20,385 nucleotides of DNA, taken from CAYTLW01 sp964438735. GTDB lineage: Bacteria; Myxococcota_A; UBA9042. The notes under the pieces are model-generated. The model was not told the DNA's origin, did not search any database, and saw nothing but the letters and a program-made list of their open reading frames with translations. Position numbers and translations under genes: made by a program. Below, in pieces: positions 8,185 through 16,078 of this stretch. Location: NCBI GenBank assembly GCA_964438735.1, contig CAYTLW010000132.1:1-20385 (forward strand), written 5' to 3'. Position 1 is the first letter of the stretch. Each line of letters begins with the position of its first letter.

Positions 8185-8190
8185 AGGGTA
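8185..8190 (-). promoter_or_regulatory. Candidate -10 element for a leaderless symporter transcript
   Basis: TACCCT on the minus strand ends eight bases before the ATG of the SLC13 gene, which has no ribosome-binding site. A start of transcription at or next to the ATG would explain this. There is no convincing -35 sequence, so support is weak. Confidence 0.25.
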
Positions 8191-8243
8191 GCCGCAATCG
8201 GGTGCAGTCGGCCAGAGGGCGCCTTTGCGGACACGGTCACAGA

Positions 8244-8305
8244 CACGGGGCGAGCGGAGCGAGACGAGCAGTGTGATACCTCATCACACTGTGAGTTGGG
8301 CACGG
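8244..8305 (-). repeat. 62-bp dispersed hairpin repeat, copy 2
   Basis: Inverted copy of 1270-1331, with two mismatches, both in the hairpin loop. The stem arms are at 8269-8277 and 8283-8291. Three GTGnCC-type hexamers (8229-8246 on this strand) adjoin the end opposite to the one carrying the array in copy 1. It lies in the 149-bp gap between the cyclase stop and the symporter start. It could insulate the two units or be a mobile short element; no T-tract follows. Confidence 0.85.
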
Positions 8306-8325
8306 CCACCGCCAAAACCAACCCG

Positions 8326-9954
8326 CTACTTCGTCCGCAAAACCGTCACACCATCCCAGTCTTCGGGCACGCCTGCGCTGAGATGCAGGTGGCATCGATC
8401 CATGAACAGCCTCGTCAGGTCGTCGCCGGGATCGATCTGCTCGGCGCGGGCGAATGCGGCCAGGGCGTCGCCTGGCCTTCCTTCCTGGTACAGACTCCAG
8501 CCCTTTTCGAACTTCGCCAGCGCGTTCAGTCGGCGATCGAGTTCTTCGTCTGGCATGCCATCCAGCACCTCGTAGACCGTGACGGGGATCGTCTTGCCTT
8601 TCAGACGCACGCGGTCGACCCGTCGCGTGCGATACTTCTCCGGGTTGGACAGTCGCTCGAAGGTGAAGTTCGAGATGAGGATGCCCGCGCCGTAGCTCTT
8701 GGTCAGCGACTCGACCCGGCTGGCCGTGTTCACCACGTCGCCGATGACGCTGCAGGCCAGGCGCTTCTCCGCCCCGATGGTGCCCAGCATGATGGGGCCG
8801 GTGCTGATGCCGATGCCGGCCCGTACGGGGATCTCGCCGCGGGCGGCGCGCCGTCGGTTGTACTCTTCCAGTGCCAGGCGATTGCCGATGGCCGCGTCGA
8901 TGGCCTCGTCCGCGCCGACCTTGTCGAACAGGGCCATGAAGGCGTCGCCGGCGTAGCTGTCGATGAAGCCGCCGCGGCGTCGGATGGGCGGCTCCATGTA
9001 GGACAGGTACTCGTTGATGAAGCGGAAGCTCTCCTCGGGGGTGTGCCCTTCAGCGATCGTGGTGAAGTCGCGCACGTCGGAGAAGAGGATCGACATCTCC
9101 TTGGCGGCGTACTCTCCCCGGGTCACCTCCAACACGCTCTCGCGGCCCAGGGCGCGCAGGAATTGCGCTGGCACAAAACGGGCGAAGGACTCGGCCAGCC
9201 GGCTGCACTCGATGGCGGGCGCCGCCTGGCCGGCCAGCGAATAGACCAGCTTGAGCGTGCCCGACGAGTAGGCACCCGGTGTGTGGCTGCTGAGCAACAA
9301 CACGCCCAGCGTGCAGCTGCGCGTCTTGATGGGCACGCAGAGCAGGGACCGAACGCCGTTGGCCTTGTCCCCTTCGGTCTCCGACAGGTCGTCGATCAGC
9401 TCCGGCGAACATCGCTGTAGGACGCGCTGAACGATGCTGGATGGGTCCGCCCAACCGTGATCGGGCGGCAAATAGGGCTCACCAAACTCGGCCACGGCCA
9501 CCGGCGGCGCGCCCGTCGTGCCGGTCAGCAGCAGCACGACACCACCGTCTGACGCCGCCACCGCCCGCGCTTCAGTCAGCGTCGTGGTCGCGATGCCCGA
9601 GCTGCCGGGATTCTCCATCAGTCTTTCGGCCAGGCCGTAGAGCAGGTTGAGTTCCTTGTATCGATCCAACCCCTCCCGCGCCACGGAACGCTTCTCGGTG
9701 TCCATGGTCACCAGGCGGCCGAGCATCTCGGCGACCTTCGGCGCGTCGTCGCCGCCGTAGACCCAGCCGACCTGTTCTGCCCCGCCCCAGATGGGCGAAC
9801 CGGACTGGCCCTCGGGCGGCTCGGGGCCGAAGCGGAGCGTGCCGTCCGCGTCGACGAGGGAGATCGGCCCATCCGCCATGGCGGCCAGGTCTTCGACGAA
9901 TGCCCTGAACGCCTTGCGGCGGCCAGTCAGGCGTTTCAATTTGGACGCTGCCAT
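8326..9954 (-). CDS. GAF-class III adenylate/guanylate cyclase, 542 aa
   Basis: A soluble nucleotidyl cyclase making cAMP or cGMP from the NTP. A short N-terminal region (1-95) is followed by a GAF-like sensory domain (about 98-250, with LLCVPIKTRSCTLGVLLLS), the catalytic domain (about 285-465) and a C-terminal TPR-like helical tail (470-520). The metal-binding Asp are D293 (LFSDVRDFTT) and D337 (DSYAGDAFMALF). Transition-state residues N409 and R413 are present in IGDVVNTASR. The purine-selecting Lys position is Ser (S333) and the second selector position is Ser402, so substrate preference cannot be assigned. The ATG is five bases after the stop of the upstream histidine kinase gene, with GAGG overlapping that stop region. 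It is the last gene of the seven-gene unit and the likely output of the sensory branch. Confidence 0.9.
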   Translation of the reverse strand: MAASKLKRLTGRRKAFRAFVEDLAAMADGPISLVDADGTLRFGPEPPEGQSGSPIWGGAEQVGWVYGGDDAPKVAEMLGRLVTMDTEKRSVAREGLDRYKELNLLYGLAERLMENPGSSGIATTTLTEARAVAASDGGVVLLLTGTTGAPPVAVAEFGEPYLPPDHGWADPSSIVQRVLQRCSPELIDDLSETEGDKANGVRSLLCVPIKTRSCTLGVLLLSSHTPGAYSSGTLKLVYSLAGQAAPAIECSRLAESFARFVPAQFLRALGRESVLEVTRGEYAAKEMSILFSDVRDFTTIAEGHTPEESFRFINEYLSYMEPPIRRRGGFIDSYAGDAFMALFDKVGADEAIDAAIGNRLALEEYNRRRAARGEIPVRAGIGISTGPIMLGTIGAEKRLACSVIGDVVNTASRVESLTKSYGAGILISNFTFERLSNPEKYRTRRVDRVRLKGKTIPVTVYEVLDGMPDEELDRRLNALAKFEKGWSLYQEGRPGDALAAFARAEQIDPGDDLTRLFMDRCHLHLSAGVPEDWDGVTVLRTK

Positions 9955-9959
9955 GGTCC

Positions 9960-11576
9960 TCAGTCGCCTCCCTCGTTGGTCGCAGTCGGGAGCGTGAAGA
10001 TGAAGGTGCTGCCTTCGCCCGGTGTGGACTCCACCCGGATGTCCCCTTCGTACTGCTCAACGATGTTCTTGCAAATGGCCAATCCGAGGCCCGTTCCCTT
10101 GGGTTTGTCGGTGGCCGCGTCACCTTCGGCGACCTGGTGGAATTTGTCGAAGACCCGCTCCAGGTCTCGCTGCGGAATGCCGACCCCCGTGTCGCGCACC
10201 TGCACCTGTACCCACCCGGCGTCGCCCCTGGACGCGGTCACGGTGACCTGCCCCGTTTGGGTGAACTTCACCGCGTTGCCCAGGAGCGCGTCCAGGAGTT
10301 GCTTGATGCGCTTCCTGTCAGCGACCACCGGCACGAGGTCGTCCTGCACGTCGGCCTGCACGACCAACGAGCCATCATCGGGCAGCGCGGCCGACGCCTC
10401 CTGGACGCATTCCTCGATCGCGCCGGCCAGGGAGAAGGGTTCGTCATCCCACCTCACGTCGCCCGACTCGATCTTCACCAGGTCCATGATCTCGTCGACC
10501 AGGGTGGTGAGGTGGCTGGCCTGGGCCGCGATGATGCCGAGGTTCGTCTCCGCCCGGTCCGCCCGCCGGGCCAGTTTGTCGTCCGCTTCGGGCAGCGCCT
10601 TGCGCAGCCTGGCCACGTCGCGACGCACCAACGTGGCAAAGCCCATGATGGGCGTCAGCGGCGTTCGGAACTCGTGCGAGATCGAAGACAGGAACGCTGA
10701 CTTGAGCCGATCGAGCTCCAACAGGTGGCGGTTGGCGGCCGACAACTCGGCCGTCCGCTCCTGCACGCGCAGCTCCAGTTCATCAAAGGCCCGCTGCAGC
10801 GCCCCTTCGGCCTCGGCCCGCCGACGCGCCTGGCGCGCCAGGTAGTGCGTGCCGAGCACGATGCCCAGCAGACCGGCCAGCCACCAGCCGATGTGCACGA
10901 ACAGCAGCTTGTGGAACGACGCATCCTCGAGGGCACGCAGCGGCGCCAGGGCCACCGAGACGCTGAGCCCGCCACGTACATCGCCAATCTCGAGCTTCTG
11001 AGCCTCGTGGCACTTCTGGCACACCTTCTCGGCGCGCAACGGCTTCATGAAGCGCAGGAAGCTCTCACCGGCCATCGTCTCGACGCTCCATTCCTCGTCA
11101 GCGCCTTCGTTGAAGCGCATCAGGGCCCGCTTCTCCCACGCGTCCGGGGCGTTGCCCGGTCGCAACGGCTCGAGGCTGGTGGTGTGGCTGCGCACGCCCG
11201 GCAGCTCCTGCCGCTCGTGGATCAGGCGGGTCATATAGGCCGCGGTCACCCGCGTCAGGGTCGCGCCGGACGCCGTGTGGACCGCGCGGTCATCGGCTGG
11301 CAGGTGGGGGTTGGGCGGGATCGACGGGGTCTCGGCCACGTAGACGCCGCCCTGGTCCGTGTTCCACGTCGCGTAGGCCAGGTCCTTCTCGAAGGCCACC
11401 TTGGCGTTATGCCGCGCGATGTCCAGGGTCTCCTGCTGCAGATGCGAGCGATTCCAGAACAGGGATAGGAGCGCACAGGCGGTCCAGCTCGCGCACATGG
11501 CCCAGCCGAGCCAGCGAATTCGCCTGGCGAAGTCGGTGCCGTCTGCCCTGGCGAGACTGGTCATCGTCTGTGTCAA
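9960..11576 (-). CDS. Membrane histidine kinase with Tll0287-like (DUF3365) haem domain, 538 aa
   Basis: An inner-membrane sensor kinase. A membrane segment (about 21-42) leads into an extracytoplasmic domain (45-220) resembling the DUF3365/Tll0287-like family, which carries a CxxCH c-type haem motif at 186-190 (CQKCH). A second membrane segment (about 223-246) and a coiled coil (250-290) lead to the kinase core. The phospho-accepting His is H301 in SISHEFRTPL, the N-box Asn is N434, G1 is DTGVGIP (462-468) and G2 is GTGLGLAI (494-501). I give the TTG at 11576, which has GAGG ten bases upstream; the ATG at 11564 is the alternative and lacks a good site. It probably senses redox state or a diatomic ligand. 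It likely phosphorylates the response regulator encoded just upstream, five bases away. Confidence 0.9.
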   Translation of the reverse strand: MTQTMTSLARADGTDFARRIRWLGWAMCASWTACALLSLFWNRSHLQQETLDIARHNAKVAFEKDLAYATWNTDQGGVYVAETPSIPPNPHLPADDRAVHTASGATLTRVTAAYMTRLIHERQELPGVRSHTTSLEPLRPGNAPDAWEKRALMRFNEGADEEWSVETMAGESFLRFMKPLRAEKVCQKCHEAQKLEIGDVRGGLSVSVALAPLRALEDASFHKLLFVHIGWWLAGLLGIVLGTHYLARQARRRAEAEGALQRAFDELELRVQERTAELSAANRHLLELDRLKSAFLSSISHEFRTPLTPIMGFATLVRRDVARLRKALPEADDKLARRADRAETNLGIIAAQASHLTTLVDEIMDLVKIESGDVRWDDEPFSLAGAIEECVQEASAALPDDGSLVVQADVQDDLVPVVADRKRIKQLLDALLGNAVKFTQTGQVTVTASRGDAGWVQVQVRDTGVGIPQRDLERVFDKFHQVAEGDAATDKPKGTGLGLAICKNIVEQYEGDIRVESTPGEGSTFIFTLPTATNEGGD

Positions 11577-11581
11577 TGAGG

Positions 11582-11965
11582 TCAGACCTCGATGCCGAGA
11601 ACCTCCGACGCCTTTTCCACGATGGCGTCCGGGTCGAAGGGCTTGGTCATGTAGGCGTCCGCGCCGGCCTGGATGCCACGCTGGCGGTCGAACTCCTGCC
11701 CCTTGGCGGTCAACATGATGATGGTGACATCGTCCAGCTTCAGCTCCTGCTTGACCTTCTCGCAGACTTCGAAGCCGTTCATCTCGGGCATCATCGCGTC
11801 CAGGAACACCAGGTCTGGCGTCTCCTCCTGGATCTGCTCCACGCCCTCGCGGCCGTTGGTTGCGATGAGTATCTCCACCCCTTCGTCCTCGAAGTCCTCG
11901 AGGACCTGTTCCAACAGGGCCCTGATGTGCGGCTCGTCATCCACGATGAGAATCTTCGCACTCAT
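11582..11965 (-). CDS. CheY-like single-domain response regulator, 127 aa
   Basis: A complete receiver domain with nothing attached. Acidic pocket D9/D10 (ILIVDDEPH), phospho-accepting D56 (LVFLDAMMP), Thr86 in IIMLTAKG and Lys108 in YMTKPF are all present, so it should be phosphorylatable. It has no DNA-binding, enzymatic or HPt domain, so it acts by protein contact or as a phosphate shuttle. The ATG overlaps the stop of the hybrid kinase gene by four bases (ATGA) and has AGGAGG six bases upstream, the best ribosome-binding site in the window. It sits between two kinase genes and upstream of a cyclase gene, so a role connecting the kinases to each other or to the cyclase is the natural inference. 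Confidence 0.95.
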   Translation of the reverse strand: MSAKILIVDDEPHIRALLEQVLEDFEDEGVEILIATNGREGVEQIQEETPDLVFLDAMMPEMNGFEVCEKVKQELKLDDVTIIMLTAKGQEFDRQRGIQAGADAYMTKPFDPDAIVEKASEVLGIEV

Positions 11966-14379
11966 CGCCGTCCTCCTTCGCCCGACCGGGCGTTCGACGT
12001 CGTTTGTGAGGCTGCCCGCGATACCTGCCCGGGCTTGCCGCCCTCCGTCGCCTCCCGCTCGAAGAGCAGGAAGAGCACGTGGGACAGCCCTTCGAGGGTG
12101 CGCAGCTTCTCGGCCACGTTCTCGGACTCGGACCGGTTGGTCTCCACGATCACGGCCGCCGGGCGCTGCGCCAGCGCCTGCCGGATGGCGTCGTCGCTGT
12201 CCCCGGTGACCAGGACCTCGTGATTTCTCGCCTGCAAGGCGTCCATGACGGTCTGAACTGCGGACTCGTCTTCATTGACCACGAGGATCTTACGCTTGGA
12301 AGTCTCCATCGACAGCAGCGCGTCGACGTGTCCCAGCAGGACCTCGGGATCGGCCGGCTTGGCCAGGTAGTGGTCCACGCCCAGCTGCCGCCCCCGCACG
12401 TGACTCTCCGTGGCCGACAGGACCAGGAGCGGGATGTCCTCGGTGGTGGGGTCGGTCTTCAGCACGGCGGCGGCCTCGTAGCCACCCATTCGCGGCATCA
12501 TCACGTCGAGCGTGATCAGATCCGGCTTCAACTCCCTGGCCTTGTCGATGGCCTCCATGCCATCAGCCGCCTCCGCTACACGGTAGCCGGCGTCGGTGAG
12601 GACCTGGCGCAGCAACTTGCGAATCGCGGGCTCGTCGTCGACCACGAGAACGGTCTTGCGGTCCGGGCGATCGATCTCGCCGGTGATGGCCCTGGACCCG
12701 TCGACCAGGCTGACGTCTTCCTCGGCCACCGGGGGCCTGACCTGGTGCACTGCAGGCAGCGTGAACGAGAAGGTGCTGCCGACACCGACCTCGCTCTCGG
12801 CCCAGATGCGGCCTCCATGATGCTCGACAATCTGTTTGCAGATCGGCAATCCCAGGCCCGTGCCGGTCGGCTTGCCGGCGAGCACGTCGCCGACCTGCTT
12901 GAACTTTTCGAAGACCTGCTCGACCTCATTCTCGGCGATGCCGCTGCCGGAGTCGATCACGCTGACCACGATGTCACTTCCGTCGCGGCGGGCCTTGCAG
13001 GCCACCATGCCCTCGTCGGTGAACTTCACCGCGTTGGACAGCAGGTTGATGAGCACCTGGATCAGGCGGTCGCCATCGCCGACAACGTCTTCGAGGTCAT
13101 CCTCTACCTCCTTGACCAGGTGGATCGAGGCCTTCTGGGTGAAGAGGGCAGAGGTCGCCGCGGTCGCGCGATCGATGATGTCCGCGATCGAGACCGGCTC
13201 CTCCTTCCAGTCGACCTTGCCGGCTTCCATCTTGGCCACGTCGAGCACGTCGTTGATCAGCGCCGTCAGCCGTTCGCCCTCCGAGATGATGATGCCGACG
13301 TTATCTCCGATCTGGCGCACGGATCGGGCGACCTTCTTCTCGCTCTGGTCCACCGCCGGGAAGACCACACGGGTCAGCTTCTTGTGGATGATCTTGGCGA
13401 AGCCGAGCACCGAGGTCAGCGGCGTGCGCAGCTCGTGGGAGACCGTCGAGATGAACTCGGTCTTCATCTGGTCGACCTCGCGCTCGAAGGTCGTGTCGCG
13501 GATCACGGTCACGCTGCCCGCCAGCCCGGGACTCTCACCGTCTGCGGACTGTCGGTGAATGCCGGTCGCCACCGCCTTGCCGAATCTGCCTTCGCTCAGG
13601 CCGATCTCTCCGTCGGCGGCCGCGCCATGGCTGCCTCGGCAGCAGTCCACGAGGTCGCCGACCTCGTCGCTGAGCTCGCGACATGGTCTGCCTGCGAACT
13701 CGCTGGCTCCGGTCAGGCCGAGCATGTTCAGCAGGGCGGAGTTGAGCCGGGCGATGCGGCCGTCGGCGTCCGTCACCAGCAGTCCGTCGGCGATGTTGTC
13801 CAGGATCGCGTTGAGGTTGGCGTTCAGGTGGACCAGCTCGTCGGTCCGCTTCTCGACCAGCTCCTCCAAATGCTCCTTGAGGAACACCAACTCGCTGGTG
13901 CGCTCCTCGAGCCGCAGTTGCTTCTGCTGGTTCTCCGACTCCAGCTGCAGTCGGCGCAGCATGGTCCCCGCCAGGCTGGCGATTCCGAGATACTCGTTGA
14001 GCAGGTCACCCGGGACGTCATCTCCCTGGCCGTGGGCGATGACCAGCGCCGCCTCCATGCCGAAGCCCCCGGCGATGGGCAGGATGACGACGGGGCAGGG
14101 CGCTTCGCCCGGACCCTGCACGGTGTCGAGGAAGCCCGACTCGAGCACCTCGACAATGTGCTCCCCAGCCGCGCCGAGCATGGCCTCGACGCTGCCTTCA
14201 CCCGCACTCGAAGCGAAGCGCAACTCGCCGCCTTCATCGGGCGCGCACACGCCCGCCCACGTCGGCAGGGGGAAGAAGTTGACCATGGCCGCAGCCAGCT
14301 CGGCACGCGCGTCCTGACCCGCCAGCAGGTTGGTGATGTACTGCGCCGTTCGGATGAATGAATTAGAAGCCGATGGCAT
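11962..14379 (-). CDS. Hybrid histidine kinase: GAF-like, PAS, HisKA-HATPase, REC, pseudo-REC, 805 aa
   Basis: A soluble hybrid kinase. Residues about 25-140 look GAF-like, followed by a coiled coil (145-190), a PAS domain (190-300, with ILDNIADGLLVTDADGRI) and the kinase core. Key residues: H315 (VSHELRTPL), N449, G1 DSGSGI (476-481) and G2 GTGLGLPI (506-513). The first receiver (575-690) is intact: D581/D582, phospho-site D625 (ITLDVMMP) and K674. A second receiver-like domain (696-775) is degenerate: the acidic pair is N702/E703 and the phospho-site is E746. The ATG at 14379 overlaps the end of the corrinoid-activation gene by 17 bp, without a clear ribosome-binding site, so translation is probably coupled. 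No membrane segment is seen, so the signal is cytoplasmic, perhaps the metabolic state of the co-encoded enzymes. Confidence 0.92.
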   Translation of the reverse strand: MPSASNSFIRTAQYITNLLAGQDARAELAAAMVNFFPLPTWAGVCAPDEGGELRFASSAGEGSVEAMLGAAGEHIVEVLESGFLDTVQGPGEAPCPVVILPIAGGFGMEAALVIAHGQGDDVPGDLLNEYLGIASLAGTMLRRLQLESENQQKQLRLEERTSELVFLKEHLEELVEKRTDELVHLNANLNAILDNIADGLLVTDADGRIARLNSALLNMLGLTGASEFAGRPCRELSDEVGDLVDCCRGSHGAAADGEIGLSEGRFGKAVATGIHRQSADGESPGLAGSVTVIRDTTFEREVDQMKTEFISTVSHELRTPLTSVLGFAKIIHKKLTRVVFPAVDQSEKKVARSVRQIGDNVGIIISEGERLTALINDVLDVAKMEAGKVDWKEEPVSIADIIDRATAATSALFTQKASIHLVKEVEDDLEDVVGDGDRLIQVLINLLSNAVKFTDEGMVACKARRDGSDIVVSVIDSGSGIAENEVEQVFEKFKQVGDVLAGKPTGTGLGLPICKQIVEHHGGRIWAESEVGVGSTFSFTLPAVHQVRPPVAEEDVSLVDGSRAITGEIDRPDRKTVLVVDDEPAIRKLLRQVLTDAGYRVAEAADGMEAIDKARELKPDLITLDVMMPRMGGYEAAAVLKTDPTTEDIPLLVLSATESHVRGRQLGVDHYLAKPADPEVLLGHVDALLSMETSKRKILVVNEDESAVQTVMDALQARNHEVLVTGDSDDAIRQALAQRPAAVIVETNRSESENVAEKLRTLEGLSHVLFLLFEREATEGGKPGQVSRAASQTTSNARSGEGGRR

Positions 14380-16051
14380 CTGTCACACTCGGCTGAATGA
14401 GGAGGTTGGAGATGTACAGGTCTTCGAAATCGTCTCTTTCGGCCAGGTTCACCATCTTGATGGCCTGCCGCATGGCCAGGAGTTCGGACTCTGCGTTCTT
14501 CGACAGCAGCAGCTGGGCGGCCCCCTCCAGGGCGGTGTTTCCGCACAGGTGCACATGCTCCAGGGGAAGCTCCGGCAGCAGGCCGATGGCCTGGGCATGG
14601 CGCACGTCCAGGTGCCGGCCAAACGTGCCGGCGACCAGGACCTCGGAGATGTCCACACCCTCGGGCGCCAGGTTGGACAGGATCGCCGCGCCCACCGCCA
14701 CGGCCGCCTTCGCCCGCTGGACCACGTCCACATCCCTCTTCCTGAGGCGGATGTTGCCGCCGTCACCGAGTACGTCGTAGCCCGCCCGCGCGGCGTCGCC
14801 GGCGAGGCTGCCGCGGGCGTTGAGTTCGCCGATCTCGAGCAGGCAGGCGACCAGGTCCACCAGACCCGAACCGCAGACGCCGGTGGGCTCCGCCCCGGGC
14901 AGAATGTCGCAGACCAGGCCGCTGCCGTTGATCCCGACCCGGTGGATGGCGCCCGGTCCCGCCGGTGCACCGCAGGTGATTCCGCAGCCCTCGAACGCCG
15001 GGCCACCCGCCGCCGAGGTCGTCCAGATGGTCTCGCCATCCCACAACGCCATCTCGGTGTTGGTGCCGAAGTCGATGAAGAGCGAACCCGGAGGTCTCTG
15101 CATGATGTGGCCCGCCAGCAATCCAACGAGCAGATCGGAGCCGATGAAGCCGGCCACGGGCTGAACCAGTCGGACCTTTGCCTTCGCGTTCAGGCCCCAG
15201 TCCTTGAGCGGGTCGTCCTCTTCGCCGAGGGAGCAGTCGATGGTCTCGGACCAGTGCCTGGGATCGATCAACATCTCCGTATTGCGGCCGGCGAAGAGCG
15301 ACAGGATCGCTGTGTTGGCCACAATCTCGGCGCGTACGATGCGCCTACGCGCGATGCCGTCCTGGATGGAGATGTTCTTGAGCGCCGTGCCGATACCGCC
15401 GATGAGCTGCTGGCGCAGCTCCTGGTAGACCTCCTGGGATTTCGAGGCGCCCAACAGGCGGGTGAGCACATCGGCGCCGAAGCTGCGCTGCGGGTTGGCC
15501 CCGTGGCGGCTGGCCACCCGCTCGCCGGTCACAAAGGAGTACAGCGCCACGCTGACGAAGGTGGTCCCGATGTCGATGGCCAGACCCAGAGGTTCGTGGT
15601 CGCCGAGGTCGACGAAATCAGTCGAGCGAATATCGCCGGATCGTTCGATCTCCGGACCGTTACAGGCAGTGCCCAGGCGGTCATCGAGATCGTCATCGTC
15701 CGGGATGCTCCGCCACTCGGTGCGAGGTGCCGGCGCCAGGACGGAGACCGTCATGTCGGCCTGCGGATGTACGCGGCACGCCAGGCGCTCGCCGAGCGCG
15801 ATCTTGTCCGGCTCGATGTAGAGCTGCTCGACCTCAGCGGGCTCCCCGCCATCGCCCTCTTCGATCTGGACGCGACAGAGGCCACAGGCACCGTTGCCCA
15901 GGCAGGCGGCGCTGACCCGAAACGCGGTCGGGCTCAGCAGTTCGCGTACCGAGTCGCCCGGACTGAACGGGATCTCGAGGAGATCGGCCGTCGCCTCCTC
16001 GCGCTGATCGGCCTCGCCCTTGCGCGGCCAGCGGACTCGTAGAGTGGGCAC
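14363..16051 (-). CDS. Corrinoid activation protein: [2Fe-2S] ferredoxin plus ASKHA ATPase (DUF4445, RACE/RamA-like function), 562 aa
   Basis: An ATP-dependent reductive activator that returns inactive Co(II) corrinoid to Co(I) in methyl-transfer systems. The N-terminal domain (1-105) holds four Cys spaced as in plant-type [2Fe-2S] ferredoxins: C50, C56, C59 and C92. A linker leads to the DUF4445 ASKHA ATPase fold: GLAIDIGTTFVSVAL (156-170), FIDFGTNTEMAL (325-336), a Gly/Cys-rich segment (GGPAFEGCGITCGAPAG, 349-365) and GVCGSGLVDL (391-400). The length and order match RACE proteins. The start is a GTG at 16051 with GGAGG nine bases upstream. It lies 27 bp after the methyltransferase gene and overlaps the hybrid kinase gene downstream by 17 bp. 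The electron donor is not encoded in the window. Confidence 0.9.
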   Translation of the reverse strand: MPTLRVRWPRKGEADQREEATADLLEIPFSPGDSVRELLSPTAFRVSAACLGNGACGLCRVQIEEGDGGEPAEVEQLYIEPDKIALGERLACRVHPQADMTVSVLAPAPRTEWRSIPDDDDLDDRLGTACNGPEIERSGDIRSTDFVDLGDHEPLGLAIDIGTTFVSVALYSFVTGERVASRHGANPQRSFGADVLTRLLGASKSQEVYQELRQQLIGGIGTALKNISIQDGIARRRIVRAEIVANTAILSLFAGRNTEMLIDPRHWSETIDCSLGEEDDPLKDWGLNAKAKVRLVQPVAGFIGSDLLVGLLAGHIMQRPPGSLFIDFGTNTEMALWDGETIWTTSAAGGPAFEGCGITCGAPAGPGAIHRVGINGSGLVCDILPGAEPTGVCGSGLVDLVACLLEIGELNARGSLAGDAARAGYDVLGDGGNIRLRKRDVDVVQRAKAAVAVGAAILSNLAPEGVDISEVLVAGTFGRHLDVRHAQAIGLLPELPLEHVHLCGNTALEGAAQLLLSKNAESELLAMRQAIKMVNLAERDDFEDLYISNLLIQPSVTDAIGF

Positions 16052-16078
16052 TGCTACGGACCTCCAGGGACGTGGATT

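Noticed and set aside
12079..14361. 760-aa plus-strand ORF opposite the hybrid kinase
   Set aside because: Low-complexity antisense shadow; the minus frame has complete kinase and receiver motifs.
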